Shown: positions 21,254 to 30,090, counted from the stretch's first letter. The stretch: 64,000 nt of DNA from Prauserella salsuginis (GCF_024648885.1 NZ_JANBBF010000009.1:682001-746000); one strand, 5' to 3'. A program made the numbers and translations. The notes: generated by a model not told the origin, from the sequence alone.

Positions 21254-21733
21254 GTGAGTGACGTGATGAGTACGGCAGACCTCGTCGACGAACACGGCGA
21301 GGCGCTGCGCGTGTGCGATACCCAGTTCCGGCAGTTCGGCTCGCACCGGGAGTTCTCCGGCAGGGTGCGAACGGTGTCCTGTCACCAGGACAACGGCCTG
21401 GTCAAGCAGCTGCTGAACTCGGAAGGCGAGGGCTGCGTGCTCGTGGTCGACGGCCGCGGGTCGCTGCACACGGCACTGACCGGTGACCTGATCGCGGGTG
21501 CCGCGGTGCGCAACGGCTGGGCCGGGCTGGTCATCAACGGCGCGGTGCGGGACTCGGCCGTGCTGGGCGGGTTGCCGCTGGGCGTGCAGGCTCTCGGCAC
21601 GAACCCGCGCAAGAGCAGCAAGGACGGGGTCGGCGAGGTCGACATCCCGGTCGAGTTCGGCGGCGTCACCTTCCACCCCGGCGACACGCTGTACGCCGAC
21701 GACGACGGCGTGGTGCTGCTGCCACGGGCCTGA
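21254..21733 (+). CDS. RraA-family protein (HMG/CHA aldolase-like)
   Basis: This 159-residue protein belongs to the RraA/class II pyruvate aldolase family. Typical segments are [23 protein letters not shown], seen in part, [24 protein letters not shown] with the conserved G-x-x-RD substrate motif, and [11 protein letters not shown] at the end. Family members are either regulators of RNase E or 4-hydroxy-4-methyl-2-oxoglutarate aldolases; the RD motif alone does not decide. Start choice is uncertain: GTG at 21254 is 7 bases after CATGAT and would be leaderless, while ATGs at 21242 and 21266 are alternatives. Confidence 0.82.
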   Translation: MSDVMSTADLVDEHGEALRVCDTQFRQFGSHREFSGRVRTVSCHQDNGLVKQLLNSEGEGCVLVVDGRGSLHTALTGDLIAGAAVRNGWAGLVINGAVRDSAVLGGLPLGVQALGTNPRKSSKDGVGEVDIPVEFGGVTFHPGDTLYADDDGVVLLPRA

Positions 21734-21819
21734 CCGGCCGCGCGGCCGACTCCGGCTCCGTCCACGACTCGCGGCGGGCCGGGGGTGATGCGCCGGGGCG
21801 CCGCGGTCAGACTGACGGC

Positions 21820-22875
21820 ATGCAGGCTGTCGTCTACGCCGGTTACGGCGAACCGCCCGTGCTCACCGATGTCCCGGAGCCGGAGTGCCCGTCCGACGGC
21901 GTGGTGGTCGCCGTGCGCGCCACCGGCGTGTGCCGGTCGGACTGGCACGCCTGGAAGGGGCACGAGCAGGTGCCGTTGCCGCAGATCCCTGGACACGAAC
22001 TGGCCGGTGTCGTCACCGAGGTCGGCGTGGACGTCACGCGCTGGCAGCCCGGCGCGCGGGTGACGGTGCCGTTCGTGTGCGGGTGCGGGCGGTGTGAGTA
22101 CTGCGCCGCCGGTGAGGCGCAGGTTTGCCCCCATCAGACGCAGCCGGGCTTCACCGGGCCGGGCTCCTACGCCGAGCGCGTGGCATTGCACGCGGCCGAC
22201 CTCAATCTCGTGCCACTGCCCGAGACCGTGGGTTTCACGGCGGCCGCCTCGCTCGGCTGCAGGGTCGCCACGGCGTTCCGCGCGGTCATGGTCCACGGTC
22301 GGGTCGGGCCGGGGGACTGGCTGGCGGTGCACGGCTGCGGTGGCGTGGGACTGTCGGCGGTGCAGATCGGGGTCGCGCTGGGCGCGCGGGTGGTCGCCGT
22401 CGACGTCGCGGATTCGCCGCTCGACAACGCGCGCCGCCTCGGTGCGCAGGCCGTCGTGAACTCGGCTGGATCGGATGCTCCGGAGACGGCGGCGGCCGTG
22501 CGGGAGCTCACCGGCGGCGGGGCGCACGCGTCGATGGACGCCTTCGGTTCGGCCGGTACGTGCATCTCGTCGGTGCGGAGTCTGCGCCGCCGCGGCAGGC
22601 ACGTGCAGGTCGGCCTGCTGTTCGGGGAGGCGGCGACCCCGCCGATCCCGATGGACGTCGTCACCGCGCAGGAGCTGGAGGTGCATGGTTCCCACGGGAT
22701 GCCGGCGCGCGACTACCCGCAGCTGCTCGCGATGCTCGCCGACGGCACGCTGCGCCCCGAGGAGCTGATCGGCGAGACCATCGGCCTCCGGCAGGCACCG
22801 GCCGCACTGGAGGCGATGGACGAGCCGACGGCCGGCACCGGCGCAGGGATGACCGTGGTCGAATTGCCCGGCTGA
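21820..22875 (+). CDS. Zinc-dependent alcohol dehydrogenase family protein
   Basis: This is a medium-chain dehydrogenase of 351 residues. Catalytic zinc ligands are in GVCRSDWHAW and PGHELAG, and the structural zinc cysteines are in CGCGRCEYCAAGEAQVC. The NAD(P)-binding loop is CGGVGLSAVQIG (about 173). SMDAFGSAGTC and the C-terminal LRPEELIGETIGL are typical of the family. The ATG lies 6 bases after CAGACT, so it may be leaderless. Substrate unknown; it stands alone between RraA and the HxlR regulator. Confidence 0.87.
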   Translation: MQAVVYAGYGEPPVLTDVPEPECPSDGVVVAVRATGVCRSDWHAWKGHEQVPLPQIPGHELAGVVTEVGVDVTRWQPGARVTVPFVCGCGRCEYCAAGEAQVCPHQTQPGFTGPGSYAERVALHAADLNLVPLPETVGFTAAASLGCRVATAFRAVMVHGRVGPGDWLAVHGCGGVGLSAVQIGVALGARVVAVDVADSPLDNARRLGAQAVVNSAGSDAPETAAAVRELTGGGAHASMDAFGSAGTCISSVRSLRRRGRHVQVGLLFGEAATPPIPMDVVTAQELEVHGSHGMPARDYPQLLAMLADGTLRPEELIGETIGLRQAPAALEAMDEPTAGTGAGMTVVELPG

Positions 22876-22923
22876 GTCACCGGCGAGCGAGGCGGTCGTC
22901 GGCAGGGGCGAGTGGGGTTCCGC

Positions 22924-23451
22924 TCACGCACCGCCCGTGGATCGACTGCCCGTACGGGCCCGCTCGACGGCGAGTTCGAACGACGGGCCGTGTCCGGGTG
23001 GGTGGTGGCGTGCCGCCGCGCCCAGGTGCGCCTCACGGAGGTCGTCCATGAAGCTTTCCCACAGCGGAGGGCCGCCGTCTTCGAGGACCTCGGCGTAGCG
23101 GCTCAGCTCGTCGTCGGCTCCGAGCTGCCTCCTGCCCCACACCCCGATCTGGACGAACACCGGCACCAGCGTGATGGCCCGTTCGGTCAGGTTGTAGAGC
23201 GCCTTCTGTTTGTGTCCGGGGTCGTCGCTCCTGGTGAGCAGTCCGCGGTGGACCAGTAGTTTCAGCCGGTCGGCGAGGATGTTGGTGGAGATGCCTTCGT
23301 CGCAGGTGAGCAGCTCACGGTAGTGCCGCTTCCCGGCGAAGACGATGTCGCGGAGCACCAGCAGCGTCCAGCGGTCCCCGAAGACCTCCAGCGACAGGTT
23401 GACCGGGCACAGGGAACGAGGAGACGCGGTCATCCGATCCGGCTCTGCCAT
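22924..23451 (-). CDS. HxlR family transcriptional regulator
   Basis: This is a 175-residue winged-helix regulator. CPVNLSLEVFGDRWTLLVLR, then YRELLTCDEGISTNILADRL and YNLTERAITLVPVF form the HxlR domain (about 15-110). The single Cys near the N terminus is in the position used by redox-sensing members. The remaining 60 residues are a C-terminal extension. I start at the ATG 23451, 10 bases after GGAGA. It is divergent from a PPOX protein with a short palindrome between them. Confidence 0.85.
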   Translation of the reverse strand: MAEPDRMTASPRSLCPVNLSLEVFGDRWTLLVLRDIVFAGKRHYRELLTCDEGISTNILADRLKLLVHRGLLTRSDDPGHKQKALYNLTERAITLVPVFVQIGVWGRRQLGADDELSRYAEVLEDGGPPLWESFMDDLREAHLGAAARHHPPGHGPSFELAVERARTGSRSTGGA

Positions 23452-23511
23452 CCGCTTCGATTCTCCAACCGGTTGTGTTCTTGCATCGGTCACCTCTAGT
23501 CTACAACTGCT

Positions 23512-23523
23512 TGCAAAATTGCA
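23512..23523. promoter_or_regulatory. Palindrome TGCAAAATTGCA, candidate HxlR operator
   Basis: TGCAA-AA-TTGCA is a perfect 5-2-5 inverted repeat in the 97-base gap between the divergent HxlR and PPOX genes, 25 bases before the PPOX start. The surrounding AT-rich stretch (23500-23525) is unlike the rest of the window, as expected of a promoter. Confidence 0.55.
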
Positions 23524-23548
23524 GCGGTAGCTGATCCGAGGAGGAACG

Positions 23549-24082
23549 ATGCAGGCACATCCCGTCGTCGAGGCGATTCCACCCGTCGGCCGCGGGACCG
23601 CGCTCGACGCGCAGGCCGAGCTGGAACCGCTGTCCTGGGCCGAGGCCGAACGCCGCCTCAACACCGACGCGTCCTGTTGGCTCGCGACCGTGCGCCCCGA
23701 CGGGGCGCCGCACGTGGCTCCGCTGTTCGCGGTGTGGTCGGAGTCCCGGGTGTACGTGTGCTCGAAGGACACGACACGCAAGAGCAGGAACCTCATCGCG
23801 GACGGCCGGTGCGTGGTCACCACCGACGTCGACGCGGCGCACGTGATCGTCGAGGGTCGTGGCCTACGGGTGTCCGATGAGGACACGCTCCGGCGCACAT
23901 CGGATGCCTTCGCTGCGGTCTACGGCTGGCCGACGACGGTCGCGGGGGAGCTGCTCGACGCTCCGTTCGGCGCGCCGACCTCCGGTGGGCCGCCGTACGC
24001 GGTATTCGAGATCGCCCCGGAGACGGCGTTCGCGTTTCCCATGGAGGGCACGTTCCTGCCGACCCGGTGGCGATTCACGTGA
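23549..24082 (+). CDS. PPOX-class flavin/F420-dependent oxidoreductase family protein
   Basis: This 177-residue split-barrel protein has WLATVRPDGAPHVAPLFAVW (about 43), the classical first strand of pyridoxamine-oxidase-like proteins, followed by VYVCSKDTTRKSRNLIADGR and VVTTDVDAAHVIVEGRG. The C-terminal FPMEGTFLPTRWRF contains the TRW motif of this subfamily. GGAGGAACG precedes the ATG. It is divergent from the HxlR regulator, probably its regulator. The substrate is unknown. Confidence 0.83.
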   Translation: MQAHPVVEAIPPVGRGTALDAQAELEPLSWAEAERRLNTDASCWLATVRPDGAPHVAPLFAVWSESRVYVCSKDTTRKSRNLIADGRCVVTTDVDAAHVIVEGRGLRVSDEDTLRRTSDAFAAVYGWPTTVAGELLDAPFGAPTSGGPPYAVFEIAPETAFAFPMEGTFLPTRWRFT

Positions 24083-24107
24083 CCCGGTGCGCTGCCATGT
24101 GAGCGGC

Positions 24108-25343
24108 TCAGCTGCGGAGGCGATACTCCTTGAGCAGGCCCTTGCTGATGATCGTCTTCTGGATCTCGCTCGTACCCTCGCCGATGAGCAGGAACGGCGC
24201 CTCGCGCATGAGGCGTTCGATCTCGTACTCCGTGGAATAGCCGTAGCCGCCGTGGATGCGGAACGCCTCCTGGGTGACCTCGGCGCAGTACTCGCTGGCG
24301 ATGAGCTTGGCCATGCCGGCTTCGACGTCGTTGCGTGCGCCGGAGTCCTTGAGGCGTGCGGCGTTGACCATCATCAGGTGGGCGGCTTCGACCTTCGTGG
24401 CCATCTCGGCCAGCTTGAACGAGATCGCCTGGTGCTCGGCGATGGGCTTGCCGAACGTCTCGCGCTGCTGGGCGTACTCGATCGCCAGCTCGAAGGCACG
24501 GATCGCGATGCCGCACGCACGAGCCGAGACGTTCACGCGACCGACCTCGATGCCGTCCATCATGTACGAGAAGCCCCGGCCGGGAGCTTCGCCGAGCACC
24601 ATGTCGGAGCCGATACGGAAGCCGTCGAACACGGCCTCGGTGGTGTCGACGCCCTTGTAGCCCATCTTGTCGATCTTGCCGGGAATCGTGAGCCCCGGCA
24701 GCACCTCGCCGTAGCCCTCCGGCTTCTCGACGAGGAAGGTCGTCAGGTTCCGGTGCGGGCTGTCGGCACCCTCGTCCGTGCGGGCCAGCAGTGCGACGAG
24801 GGTGGACGTGCCGCCGTTGGTGAGCCACATCTTGGCGCCGTCGATGACGTACTCTCCCCCGCCGGCCACGCCCCCACTGGCGGAGGCGCCCCCATTACTG
24901 TCGAGGGTGGCCTTCGTGCTGATCGCGGCGACGTCGGAACCGAGGCCGGGTTCGGACATCGAGAACGCGCCCCGCACCTCGCCGGTGGCCATGCGCGGCA
25001 GGAAGTGGCGTTTCTGAGTCTCGGTGCCGTGCCGGGCGATCATGTGGGCCACGATGAAGTGGGTGTTGATCACGCCCGACACGCTCATCCAGCCCCGCGC
25101 GATCTCCTCGACGACGAGCGCGTACGTCAGCAGTGACTCGCCGAGCCCGCCGTACTCCTCAGGGATGGTGATGCCGAACAGCCCCATCTCCTTCATGCCC
25201 TCGACGATCTCGGCGGGATAGGTGTCGCCGTGCTCGAGTTCCTGTGCATGCGGGATGATCTCGTTGTCGACGAACTTCCTTACCGTCGCCAGGATCTCGG
25301 ACTGCACATCGGACAGTCCTGCGGTGTGCGCCAAGCGGGCCAT
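24108..25343 (-). CDS. Acyl-CoA dehydrogenase
   Basis: This is an FAD-dependent acyl-CoA dehydrogenase of 411 residues, last gene of a four-gene operon. FSMSEPGLGSDVAAI is the flavin/substrate signature, QQRETFGKPIAEHQAI the second, and EAFRIHGGYGYSTEYEIERL contains the region where the catalytic base usually lies, with the Glu in FLLIGEGTSEIQ as the likely base. A Gly/Ser/Ala-rich insert (SNGGASASGGVAGGG, about 175) interrupts the middle beta domain. GGAGG lies 10 bases before the ATG. With the CoA transferase, SDR and thiolase it should degrade an organic acid as CoA thioester. Confidence 0.9.
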   Translation of the reverse strand: MARLAHTAGLSDVQSEILATVRKFVDNEIIPHAQELEHGDTYPAEIVEGMKEMGLFGITIPEEYGGLGESLLTYALVVEEIARGWMSVSGVINTHFIVAHMIARHGTETQKRHFLPRMATGEVRGAFSMSEPGLGSDVAAISTKATLDSNGGASASGGVAGGGEYVIDGAKMWLTNGGTSTLVALLARTDEGADSPHRNLTTFLVEKPEGYGEVLPGLTIPGKIDKMGYKGVDTTEAVFDGFRIGSDMVLGEAPGRGFSYMMDGIEVGRVNVSARACGIAIRAFELAIEYAQQRETFGKPIAEHQAISFKLAEMATKVEAAHLMMVNAARLKDSGARNDVEAGMAKLIASEYCAEVTQEAFRIHGGYGYSTEYEIERLMREAPFLLIGEGTSEIQKTIISKGLLKEYRLRS

Positions 25344-25453
25344 GGCTGTGCGGCCTCCAAGGGAGCGGTGTGGGTTCGCGCCCCGCCCGCCGGGCCGGCG
25401 GACGGGGCGTCGGTCTGAGGGCGGCCGGCCGGGTGGCATGCCAGCCGCGGGTG

Positions 25454-26683
25454 TCAGCCTGTGACGCGTTCGACGACCGCGGCGAGGCCCTGACCACCGC
25501 CGATGCACATCGTTTCCAGGCCGTAGCGCACTTCGCGCCGGTCCATTTCCCTGGCCAGGGTGGCGAGGATCCGCGTGCCGGTCGCTCCGACGGGATGGCC
25601 GAGCGAGATGCCGGAGCCGTGGACGTTGAGGCGGTCGAAATCGCCGGCCCCGAAGTTCCACTCGCGCGTGCACGCGAGCACCTGTGCGGCGAACGCCTCG
25701 TTGAGCTCGATGAGGTCCATATCGGACAGTGCCAGGCCGGCGCGGTCCAGCGCCTGCCGTGACGCCGGAACCGGCCCGATGCCCATCGTTTCGGGCGGCA
25801 CCCCGGCGACGGCCCACGAAACGATCCGCACCAGCGGGCGCAGGCCCAGCTCGGCGGCCTTGTCCGGGTGGGTCACGATGCACATCGCGGCCGCATCGTT
25901 CTGTCCGCTGGCATTGCCCGCGGTGACGGTCGCGTCCGAGTCCTGCTTGCCGAGCACGGGTTTCAGTCCGCCCAACGTCTCGAGCGAGGCATCGGCGCGC
26001 GGGTGCTCATCGGTATCCACAACGGACTCGCTCTTGCGGGTGCGAACGGTCACCGGCACGATCTCCTCGGCGAACACGCCGGACCGCTGCGCCGCCACGG
26101 CGCGCTCGTGGGAGGTCAGGGCCAGCCGGTCCTGCTCCTCGCGCGGGATCGAGTATTCGCGGCGCAGGTTCTCGGCGGTCTCCAGCATCCCGCCCGGCAC
26201 GGGATGGTTCCGGCCGCCCGCGGTGATGCGGCCCCGGGCGAGTCCGTCCTCCAGCATCACGCCGGCACCCTTGACGCCCCAGCGCATCTCGGTGGAATAG
26301 AACGCCACGTTGCTCATACTCTCGGCGCCGCCGGCCACGACGACGTCGCTCGCCCCGCTCTGCACCTGCATCGCGGCCTGCAGCACCGCCTGCAGCCCGG
26401 AACCGCAGCGGCGGTCGATCTGCATGCCGCCGGTGTGCTCGCCCAGCCCGGAGTTGAGCGCGACCATGCGGCCGATCGCGGGTGCTTCGCTGGTCGGATA
26501 GCAGTGGCCGAGTACGACGTCGTCGACCGCATCCGGGGCGACGCCGCTGCGCTCCAGCAGACCGCGCAGTGCGACCTCGCCGAGGTCGGCGGCGCTCAGC
26601 GGACGGAGGACGCCACCGAACCGGCCGATCGGGGTGCGGACCGGTTCGCAGATCACGGCCTCACGGGTCGTTCCGGTGCTCAT
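25454..26683 (-). CDS. Acetyl-CoA acetyltransferase (thiolase)
   Basis: This 409-residue thiolase cleaves a 3-oxoacyl-CoA with CoA, or makes one. The nucleophile is the Cys in RRCGSGLQAV, and the second set is NVHGSGISLGHPVGATG (His) and MCIGGGQGLA (Cys). GGGAGG lies 8 bases before the ATG, which shares one base with the stop codon of the upstream SDR gene, so the two are translationally coupled. Degradative use is likely given the neighbouring acyl-CoA dehydrogenase. Confidence 0.92.
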   Translation of the reverse strand: MSTGTTREAVICEPVRTPIGRFGGVLRPLSAADLGEVALRGLLERSGVAPDAVDDVVLGHCYPTSEAPAIGRMVALNSGLGEHTGGMQIDRRCGSGLQAVLQAAMQVQSGASDVVVAGGAESMSNVAFYSTEMRWGVKGAGVMLEDGLARGRITAGGRNHPVPGGMLETAENLRREYSIPREEQDRLALTSHERAVAAQRSGVFAEEIVPVTVRTRKSESVVDTDEHPRADASLETLGGLKPVLGKQDSDATVTAGNASGQNDAAAMCIVTHPDKAAELGLRPLVRIVSWAVAGVPPETMGIGPVPASRQALDRAGLALSDMDLIELNEAFAAQVLACTREWNFGAGDFDRLNVHGSGISLGHPVGATGTRILATLAREMDRREVRYGLETMCIGGGQGLAAVVERVTG

Positions 26684-27423
26684 CACATGAACCTCCCACC
26701 GGTGACCTCGAGCACGGTCCCGGTCATGTAGGACGACAGATCGGAGGCGAGGAACAGCGCCACGCTCGCCACTTCGGACACCTCGCCGGCCCGTTGCATG
26801 GGGATCTCGGCCATCTTGTGATCCCACACGTGTTCGGGCATGGCCTCGGTCATCGCCGAGCGGATCAGGCCCGGCTGGATCGCGTTCACCCGCACGCCGT
26901 GGTGGGCCATCTCCTTGGCGGCCGCCTTGCTCATGCCGACGATGCCCGCCTTGGCCGCCGAGTAGTTGGTCTGGCCGGCCATGCCGACCTTGCCGGACAG
27001 CGACGAGATGTTGACGATCGCGCCGCTCTGCTGCGCGCGCATGATGGCGGAGGCCTTCCGCAGGCCGTTCCACGTGCCTTTCAGGTGGACCTCGATGACC
27101 TGGTCGAACTGCTCCTCGGTCATCGTCCGCATCGTGGCGTCGCGGGTGATGCCCGCGTTGTTGACCAGGACGTCGAGCGCGCCGAAGCGGTCGGTGGCGG
27201 CGGCCAGGAGCGCGTCGACGTCGTCCGGTGCGGTGACGTCGCAGCGCACGGCCGTCGCGACGGCGGAGCCGCCGAGCTTCTCCGCCGCGGCCGTTGCCGC
27301 CTGGTCGTCGACGTCGCCGACGACCACCCGCGCACCGTCGGCGACGAATCGTTCGGCGATGGCGAAGCCGATTCCTTGTGCGGCGCCGGTGATCACGGCG
27401 ACCTTGCCGTCGAGCAGACCCAT
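26683..27423 (-). CDS. SDR-family 3-hydroxyacyl/3-oxoacyl reductase (FabG-like)
   Basis: This is a classical short-chain dehydrogenase of 246 residues. The NAD(P) motif is [20 protein letters not shown] follows, and the catalytic residues are Ser in VNISSLSGK with Tyr and Lys in [10 protein letters not shown]. FabG-type 3-hydroxyacyl-CoA dehydrogenase activity fits its place between a CoA transferase and a thiolase. It is coupled to the thiolase by a one-base overlap. Confidence 0.88.
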   Translation of the reverse strand: MGLLDGKVAVITGAAQGIGFAIAERFVADGARVVVGDVDDQAATAAAEKLGGSAVATAVRCDVTAPDDVDALLAAATDRFGALDVLVNNAGITRDATMRTMTEEQFDQVIEVHLKGTWNGLRKASAIMRAQQSGAIVNISSLSGKVGMAGQTNYSAAKAGIVGMSKAAAKEMAHHGVRVNAIQPGLIRSAMTEAMPEHVWDHKMAEIPMQRAGEVSEVASVALFLASDLSSYMTGTVLEVTGGRFM

Positions 27424-27464
27424 GTGGTGGCGGTGTCCCTTCTCTGTGGATGCTGGCGTACGGA

Positions 27465-28700
27465 TCACGCGGGGCCCGCGACGAGCCCGGCGTCGTGCAA
27501 CCTGCCGATCTCGGCAGGGCTGAGGCCGAGGCGTTCGCTCAGTACCGCGTCGGTGTCGGCGCCCAGCGCCGGTGCGGATTGCGGTGGGCGGGCTTCGCCC
27601 GCCGTGCGGATGGGACCGGCTGCGGCGGCCATCGGGCCGATGCCGGGCTGGTCGATCTCCCGTACCACGGACGTGGCGTCGGCGAGCGCCAGCCGGGTGG
27701 CCTCGGCCATGTCCCGGTAGGGACCCCACAGCACGCGGGACTCGTCGAGCAGGTCGGCGACCTCGTCGTAGGGGCGCGCGGCGAACCACGGCCGCAGGAT
27801 CGCCTCGATCGTCTCGCGGAACCGGTAGCGATCGGACTCGTCCGACAGGTCGGCACCGAGCGCGGGTTCGAGCGCGGCGAACACCTCCGTGGTGCCGGTG
27901 GCCCTGCACAGCGCGGTCCACTGGCCGCCGGTGAGCGCGACGACGATGACCCGGCGGCCGTCGGCAGTGGGGAAGTCGACGCCGAAGCTGCCGTAGGTGT
28001 GGTTGCCGATGCGCTCGCGGCTGCGGCCCGTCCGATGGGCCTCGGCGAGCCAGCCGAGGTCGCCGACGGCCGCCAGCGCCACGTCGGACAGCGCGATCGT
28101 CGACGACGCACCCGCACCGGTGCGGGTGCGACGGTGCAGCGCGGCGAGAATCGCCGTCACGGCGTACTGGCCGCACAGGAAATCCCAGGCCGGCAGGGCA
28201 TGGTTGACCGGACCGTGGTGGTCGGCCGGGCCCGTGAGATCCGGAACGCCGACGGCGGCGTTGACCGTGTAGTCGACGCCGGGCTTGCCTCCCGCCGCTC
28301 CTTCGACGTGCACGTGGATCGTGTCGGCCCGACGGGCGGACAGTTCGTCCGAGGTCAGCCGGGCGCGCCCCGCGACGTTGTCGAGGTAGATCCCGGCGTC
28401 GGGGCCGGGATCGGTGGCCAGCGCGAGGAGGAGTTCGCGGCCTTCCGGGGCGCGGAAGTCGAGGGCGAGCGAACGTTTGCCCTTGTTGAGGCTGGCCCAG
28501 TACAGGCTCGTGCCCCGATCGTCGACGGGCCAGCGGTGGAAATCGCCTCCGCCGCCGGGCGGGTCGACCCGTAGCACGTCGGCGCCGAGCCTGGCCAGTG
28601 CCATGCCTCCCGAAGGCCCAGCCACGAAGCTAGCGCATTCGACGACACGGAGTCCGGCGAGCGGGTCGGCCGCAGAGGTCGGAGGCCCGGGCGCCGTCAT
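27465..28700 (-). CDS. CaiB/BaiF-family CoA transferase, resembling 2-methylfumaryl-CoA isomerase (Mct)
   Basis: This is a class III CoA transferase of 411 residues. The N terminus [20 protein letters not shown] and then [17 protein letters not shown] are the family signature, and the Asp in [12 protein letters not shown] is at the place of the catalytic aspartate. As far as I can recall the sequences, the stretches [29 protein letters not shown] and [11 protein letters not shown] look more like the intramolecular C1-C4 CoA transferase Mct of the 3-hydroxypropionate cycle than like formyl-CoA or carnitine transferases. The substrate is therefore likely a branched or dicarboxylic acyl-CoA, but not settled. 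It is first of the four main enzymes of the operon, and its start overlaps an upstream 76-codon repeat-rich frame by 4 bases. Confidence 0.83.
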   Translation of the reverse strand: MTAPGPPTSAADPLAGLRVVECASFVAGPSGGMALARLGADVLRVDPPGGGGDFHRWPVDDRGTSLYWASLNKGKRSLALDFRAPEGRELLLALATDPGPDAGIYLDNVAGRARLTSDELSARRADTIHVHVEGAAGGKPGVDYTVNAAVGVPDLTGPADHHGPVNHALPAWDFLCGQYAVTAILAALHRRTRTGAGASSTIALSDVALAAVGDLGWLAEAHRTGRSRERIGNHTYGSFGVDFPTADGRRVIVVALTGGQWTALCRATGTTEVFAALEPALGADLSDESDRYRFRETIEAILRPWFAARPYDEVADLLDESRVLWGPYRDMAEATRLALADATSVVREIDQPGIGPMAAAAGPIRTAGEARPPQSAPALGADTDAVLSERLGLSPAEIGRLHDAGLVAGPA

Positions 28701-28927
28701 GCCCGCGGTCCGGCGGCGCCGACGGGGCGGACGTGGGCACCGGGCGCGGGCGCTGCGGACATGAGGGCGGCAGGCTCGAGTGCTGTGTGCACCGGCGCGA
28801 CGAGCCTGCGTGCCGTGGGCACGGGCGCGACGAGTTCGGGTGCCACGAGCTCGGGCGCGACCGGCAACGGCGCGACCGGCAACGGCGCGACCGGCAACGG
28901 CGCGACCGGCATGGGCTCATCGGGCAT
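28697..28927 (-). CDS. Short Pro/Val/Ala-repeat open frame leading the CoA-transferase operon
   Basis: The frame codes for 76 residues beginning MPDEPMPVAPLPVAPLPV, with four PVAPL-type pentapeptides, then degenerate copies, then a Pro/Ala-rich tail. GGAGG sits 8 bases before the ATG at 28927, and the stop codon overlaps the CoA-transferase ATG (ATGA), a textbook coupling arrangement. These signs favour translation. Against it, the sequence is low complexity, is built on a 15-bp tandem DNA repeat, and has no homolog I recognise. It may be a leader peptide or a spurious frame. Confidence 0.45.
   Translation of the reverse strand: MPDEPMPVAPLPVAPLPVAPLPVAPELVAPELVAPVPTARRLVAPVHTALEPAALMSAAPAPGAHVRPVGAAGPRA
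28854..28912 (+). repeat. 15-bp tandem repeat, four copies
   Basis: GGCGCGACCGGCAAC repeats at 28854, 28869, 28884 and 28899 (the last ending in GCAT). Degenerate copies extend upstream to about 28790 (GGCGCGACGAGTTCG and similar). The period is a multiple of three, so it stays in frame for a minus-strand peptide (PVAPL) and keeps a plus-strand frame open (GATGN). Confidence 0.85.
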
Positions 28928-28959
28928 GTCCGCGACCTCCAACGGTGCAGGCGGGCGTC

Positions 28960-28990
28960 CTTCTATTTTTTATAGCCCAAATATATGATC
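28960..28990. promoter_or_regulatory. AT-rich divergent promoter/operator between the CoA operon and GntR
   Basis: The stretch containing CTATTTTTTATAGCCC and then AAATATATGATC is the most AT-rich segment in this part of the window. TATGAT (28984-28989) is a strong -10 candidate for the GntR gene, and TATAAA on the minus strand (28968-28973) one for the CoA-transferase operon, so the two promoters overlap. No perfect GntR palindrome is obvious. Confidence 0.5.
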
Positions 28991-29032
28991 TGGGGAAGGG
29001 TCGAACCTCGGCGGATGTGAGTGAGGCGGGTC

Positions 29033-29704
29033 ATGACGAACACGACGTCACGCACCAGGGGAAAGCGGTCCCTGCCCGACCAGGTCGCCGCGCACGTACG
29101 CGAGCTCATCATGTCCGGGCAGTTGCGATTCCCCGAGTTCGTACGGCTCGATCAGGTCGCCGCCGACCTCGGCATCAGCGTCACGCCGGTCCGCGAGGGA
29201 CTGCTGACGCTGCGTGCCGAGGGCTTGTTGCAGCTCGAACCGCGGCGCGGGTTCATGGTCGCCCCGCTGTCGGGGGACGACGTCCGCGACCTGTTCTGGG
29301 TGCAGGCGCAATTGGAAGGCGAGCTCGCGGCACGCGCGGCACCGCGGCTGTCCGACGACGACCTCGCCCGGCTCGACGAGCTGCAGCGGGGCCTCGCCGA
29401 CGCGCTCGCCGAGGGCAGGCTCGACGAGATCGAGGACCTCAACCACCGGTTCCACCACCTGCTGGCGATGGCGGGTCGGTCGCCCAAGCTGACGTGGTTT
29501 CTCGGGCAGGCGGTCAAGCACACGCCGTCGCGCTACTACGAGACGATCGACGGCTGGGTGCAGGCGTCCGTCGACGACCACTATCCGATTCTCGAGGCGC
29601 TGCACGCGCGAGATCCGGAGGCCGCGCGAAAGGCCATGCAGGACCACATCCGTCACGCCGGTGAGCTGCTCGGGCGGCATGTCGATCGCCGCGCCGCCGA
29701 GTGA
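29033..29704 (+). CDS. GntR family regulator, FCD (FadR-like) subfamily
   Basis: This 223-residue regulator has an N-terminal winged helix (about 10-75: SLPDQVAAHVRELIMSGQLR then VAADLGISVTPVREGLLTLR) and a helical FCD ligand domain with the metal-site residues in DLNHRFHHLLAMAG and the C-terminal DHIRHAGELL. The ATG at 29033 follows GAGGCGGG; an in-frame GTG at 29021 is less likely. It is divergent from the CoA-transferase/SDR/thiolase/acyl-CoA dehydrogenase operon and probably controls it in response to an acid intermediate. Confidence 0.88.
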   Translation: MTNTTSRTRGKRSLPDQVAAHVRELIMSGQLRFPEFVRLDQVAADLGISVTPVREGLLTLRAEGLLQLEPRRGFMVAPLSGDDVRDLFWVQAQLEGELAARAAPRLSDDDLARLDELQRGLADALAEGRLDEIEDLNHRFHHLLAMAGRSPKLTWFLGQAVKHTPSRYYETIDGWVQASVDDHYPILEALHARDPEAARKAMQDHIRHAGELLGRHVDRRAAE

Positions 29705-29841
29705 GATCGCCGTACCGGGCGAAGCGACGGTGCCGGGTGAGATTTGCCGTGCCGGGCGGACCGCGCTCCGGTCCGGAGTCGTCCTCGTGCGCGGCGGTCG
29801 GCGTCGTGTGAAACGCCCGTGATGTCCGTACGCTGACCCGT

Positions 29842-30018
29842 ATGAGGATCAGGAAGACGGTCGCGGCATTGGCCGCGGTGAGTGCGCTCGGTGGAGTGGC
29901 CGCCTGTGACGAGCCGGTCGAGGACGACGGCAACCAGCAGGAGGAAGACGGCGGCGGCCAGTACGGCGACGAAGGCCGCGACGAGGACGACGGCGACGGT
30001 GAGGGCGGCGAGGACTGA
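29842..30018 (+). CDS. Small acidic lipoprotein
   Basis: This 58-residue product begins MRIRKTVAALAAVSALGGVAAC, read here in parts: a basic n-region (MRIRK), a hydrophobic core, and the lipobox VAAC with the lipidated Cys22. The mature part is 37 residues and extremely acidic and Gly-rich (EDDGNQQEEDGGG, later RDEDDGDGEGGED). TACGCT at 29829-29834 lies 7 bases before the ATG, so the message may be leaderless. I do not know a function; an exported, metal- or cation-binding surface peptide is conceivable. Confidence 0.6.
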   Translation: MRIRKTVAALAAVSALGGVAACDEPVEDDGNQQEEDGGGQYGDEGRDEDDGDGEGGED

Positions 30019-30090
30019 CCGTCCCCGGCCCGGTCGATCACGGCCTCCGATCGGGCCACGCCACCGACCACGGGATTGAGTCGCCTCGCT

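Noticed and set aside
28854-28912. Possible CRISPR-like array
   Set aside because: Units are 15 bp, directly adjacent and without spacers; there are no cas genes. It is a coding-phase tandem repeat.
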